From the NCBI RefSeq assembly GCF_009727055.1, contig NW_024064153.1, positions 1,121,312 to 1,185,311 on the forward strand: a stretch of 64,000 nucleotides of DNA, in the 5' to 3' direction. Source of the stretch: Benincasa hispida (lineage: Eukaryota; Streptophyta; Magnoliopsida; Cucurbitales; Cucurbitaceae). Below the pieces are notes generated by a model. The model was not told the DNA's origin, made no database searches, and worked only from the letters and a program-made list of their open reading frames with translations. Shown here piece after piece: positions 62,711 through 64,000 of the stretch. A program made the translations under genes and the position numbers. Within the stretch, counting starts at the first letter, position 1. Each line of letters begins with the position of its first letter.

Positions 62711-63792
62711 TGTTAAAGAAATGTCTTAAAAAATTGAACCTTTTCAATAAAAGCTTTTAGCTATTATTTGGGACAAAATTAACCTTTGCATTATATTTTT
62801 AGAAATTTCGGTATATTACTTCCTTTCCTTATTCTTATCAATTCCTATGTTGACTTCGTAATTTTACATTTAATAAATTTGTGTTACATTGAATTAATTT
62901 AAGATCTGTCATAATAATCTTGAATTGTTTGTGGGATATTTTGCATTTTTTTTTTCTCTCTCCTGTCTTGGACAATGTGGTTAAGACTGTTGTGCTCGAA
63001 CTAATATAGTCTCATGTATATTGTGAATATATTCACATAAGTATATTTTGAGATAAATTTTTCTTTCCAACAAGTTGCAAATTTTGACTTAAAATTCAAA
63101 ATTTTCAATTTAGGTGGATTGCATTTAATGCTGAATTATAGTTGCATATATTTATTTTCTATCTATGTTCATTTCTTATGTATAAATACTAGGTTTATAT
63201 CAAATATGCATGAATTTTATTCCAAATATAACTAAGACAATTACAGATTTAATGTGGTTATATAATATATATACTTCATATTTTTATTTTAATATTGATA
63301 TTTACATTTCACATAGTTTTTTATATATTCACATGTATACATTTGAAATTGACATATATATTCTACATAATTTGTCATATATACATATGGGACCTTTAAT
63401 ATTAATATTGTTGTTTTCAAAATTTATTAGAGAAATATTATTGTTTTGAAACTTATTAGAGAAATATTGTTGTTTTGGGAATTCGAGGCTAGAGGTCGAA
63501 CGTTGAGAACTCGACTAATGTGGAGGTCGAATGTTGAGACACTCGATAAACGAAGAAAAAACTTGGAAACAATACATAAGCCGAAACTTCAACCCTCGAC
63601 AAGGAATAATCTTGCGAATCTCGCTTAGGTTGTCGAAAGTTGAAGTTTCGAACACACATCCACCCTCGAGATTGCAGGTTTATTACTTTTCTTTTTCCCT
63701 CATAGAGGAAATAAAGTAATGAGATGGTATACTATATGTATCTTGTGTATTCGAGCTGCTTCTAACAACCTATGTATTTGTGTTATCATTTC
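62711..63792. other. AT-rich DNA, no gene seen
   Basis: Low-complexity TA-rich stretch (about 63170-63420) and, at 63480-63680, repeated GAGGTCGAA(C/T)GTTGAGA words. No coding signal. Confidence 0.35.
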
Positions 63793-63940
63793 GAATTAGA
63801 CGGAGGCTTGTGGGATTGACGTGAGGGGGTGGGGATGGCTATATTTCTGGGAGCGAACTCCAGGCGAATATGAAGCGCATGGATACAAGTTATGCCTTGG
63901 AATGAAAGACAAGTTCCGAATTAGCTTTATCTACGAACAA
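63793..63940 (+). other. nuclear plastid insert with rrn16 promoter and leader
   Basis: GGGATTGACGTGAGGGGG, GGGATGGCTATATTTCTGGG, GAGCGAACTCC and GAATATGAAGCGCATGGATAC are the plastid 16S rRNA operon promoter and leader. The -35 TTGACG (63816-63821) and -10 TATATT (63840-63845) are 18 bases apart. The stretch ends at CTACGAACAA before rrn16 itself. Differences such as CTCCAGGCG for CTCCGGGCG and GCTTGTGG for GCTCGTGG are CpG-type decay, as expected in a nuclear copy. It is a plastid-polymerase promoter and should be silent in the nucleus. Confidence 0.85.
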
Positions 63941-64000
63941 AAAAAAGTAGAATCCATAATCAATAAAAGTGTTTGTTGATTGATTCTCTCAACAACACAA

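Noticed and set aside
1..64000. tRNA, rRNA or snoRNA genes
   Set aside because: No cloverleaf or internal A/B-box pair could be recognised by eye; the only rRNA-related text is the plastid rrn16 promoter insert, which stops before the gene.

Overview
The window is a 64-kb piece of a plant nuclear genome with one 593-base assembly gap (11300-11892). It shows U2-type GT/AG introns, plant LTR retrotransposon classes, a plastid-derived nuclear insert and a plant-specific cytokinetic kinesin. The style of the copia proteins and the short GTCTATCAC/GATAGA hairpin repeats suggest a TE-rich cucurbit, but that is inference from memory.

Layout. 1-3834: 5' part of a decayed minus-strand Ty1/copia element with LTR, PBS, gag, protease and integrase remnants. 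4728-7319: 3' part of a plus-strand gene of unknown function, four exons with matching phases. About 8738-12395: a decayed minus-strand LINE containing the N gap. About 12400-47300: a dense nest of LTR-element pieces. It holds at least three damaged copia elements, two composites made of convergent gypsy-type LTRs (15468-23445 and 28446-32130), a 336-bp foldback, two solo LTRs with 5-bp target duplications, and several inverted copia LTR fragments. 48485-58843: the one complete gene, a NACK-type kinesin-7 (TETRASPORE/NACK2-like) with 14 coding exons. All exon phases agree and encode about 938 residues. 58844-62080: copia RT remnant and LTR. 62386-62710: GATAGA-type repeats. 63793-63940: a nuclear copy of the plastid rrn16 promoter/leader.

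The retroelements are all disabled. The Athila/Tat-like gag at 17390-18757 is one open frame broken by stops that read as C-to-T or G-to-A changes. The copia pieces at 23.4-26.3 kb and 42-46 kb both join protease directly to the leader, so both lack gag. The kinesin is the only gene whose function can be stated with confidence: by family it acts at the phragmoplast, activates an MAPKKK of the NPK1/ANP type and drives cell-plate expansion. AACGG cores near its TATA box fit G2/M control.

I found no CRISPR array, operon or new enzyme system. The most unusual structures are the convergent-LTR composites with hairpin-tipped LTR ends, a decayed tandem copy of kinesin exon 9 inside the preceding intron, and the plastid rrn16 promoter insert.
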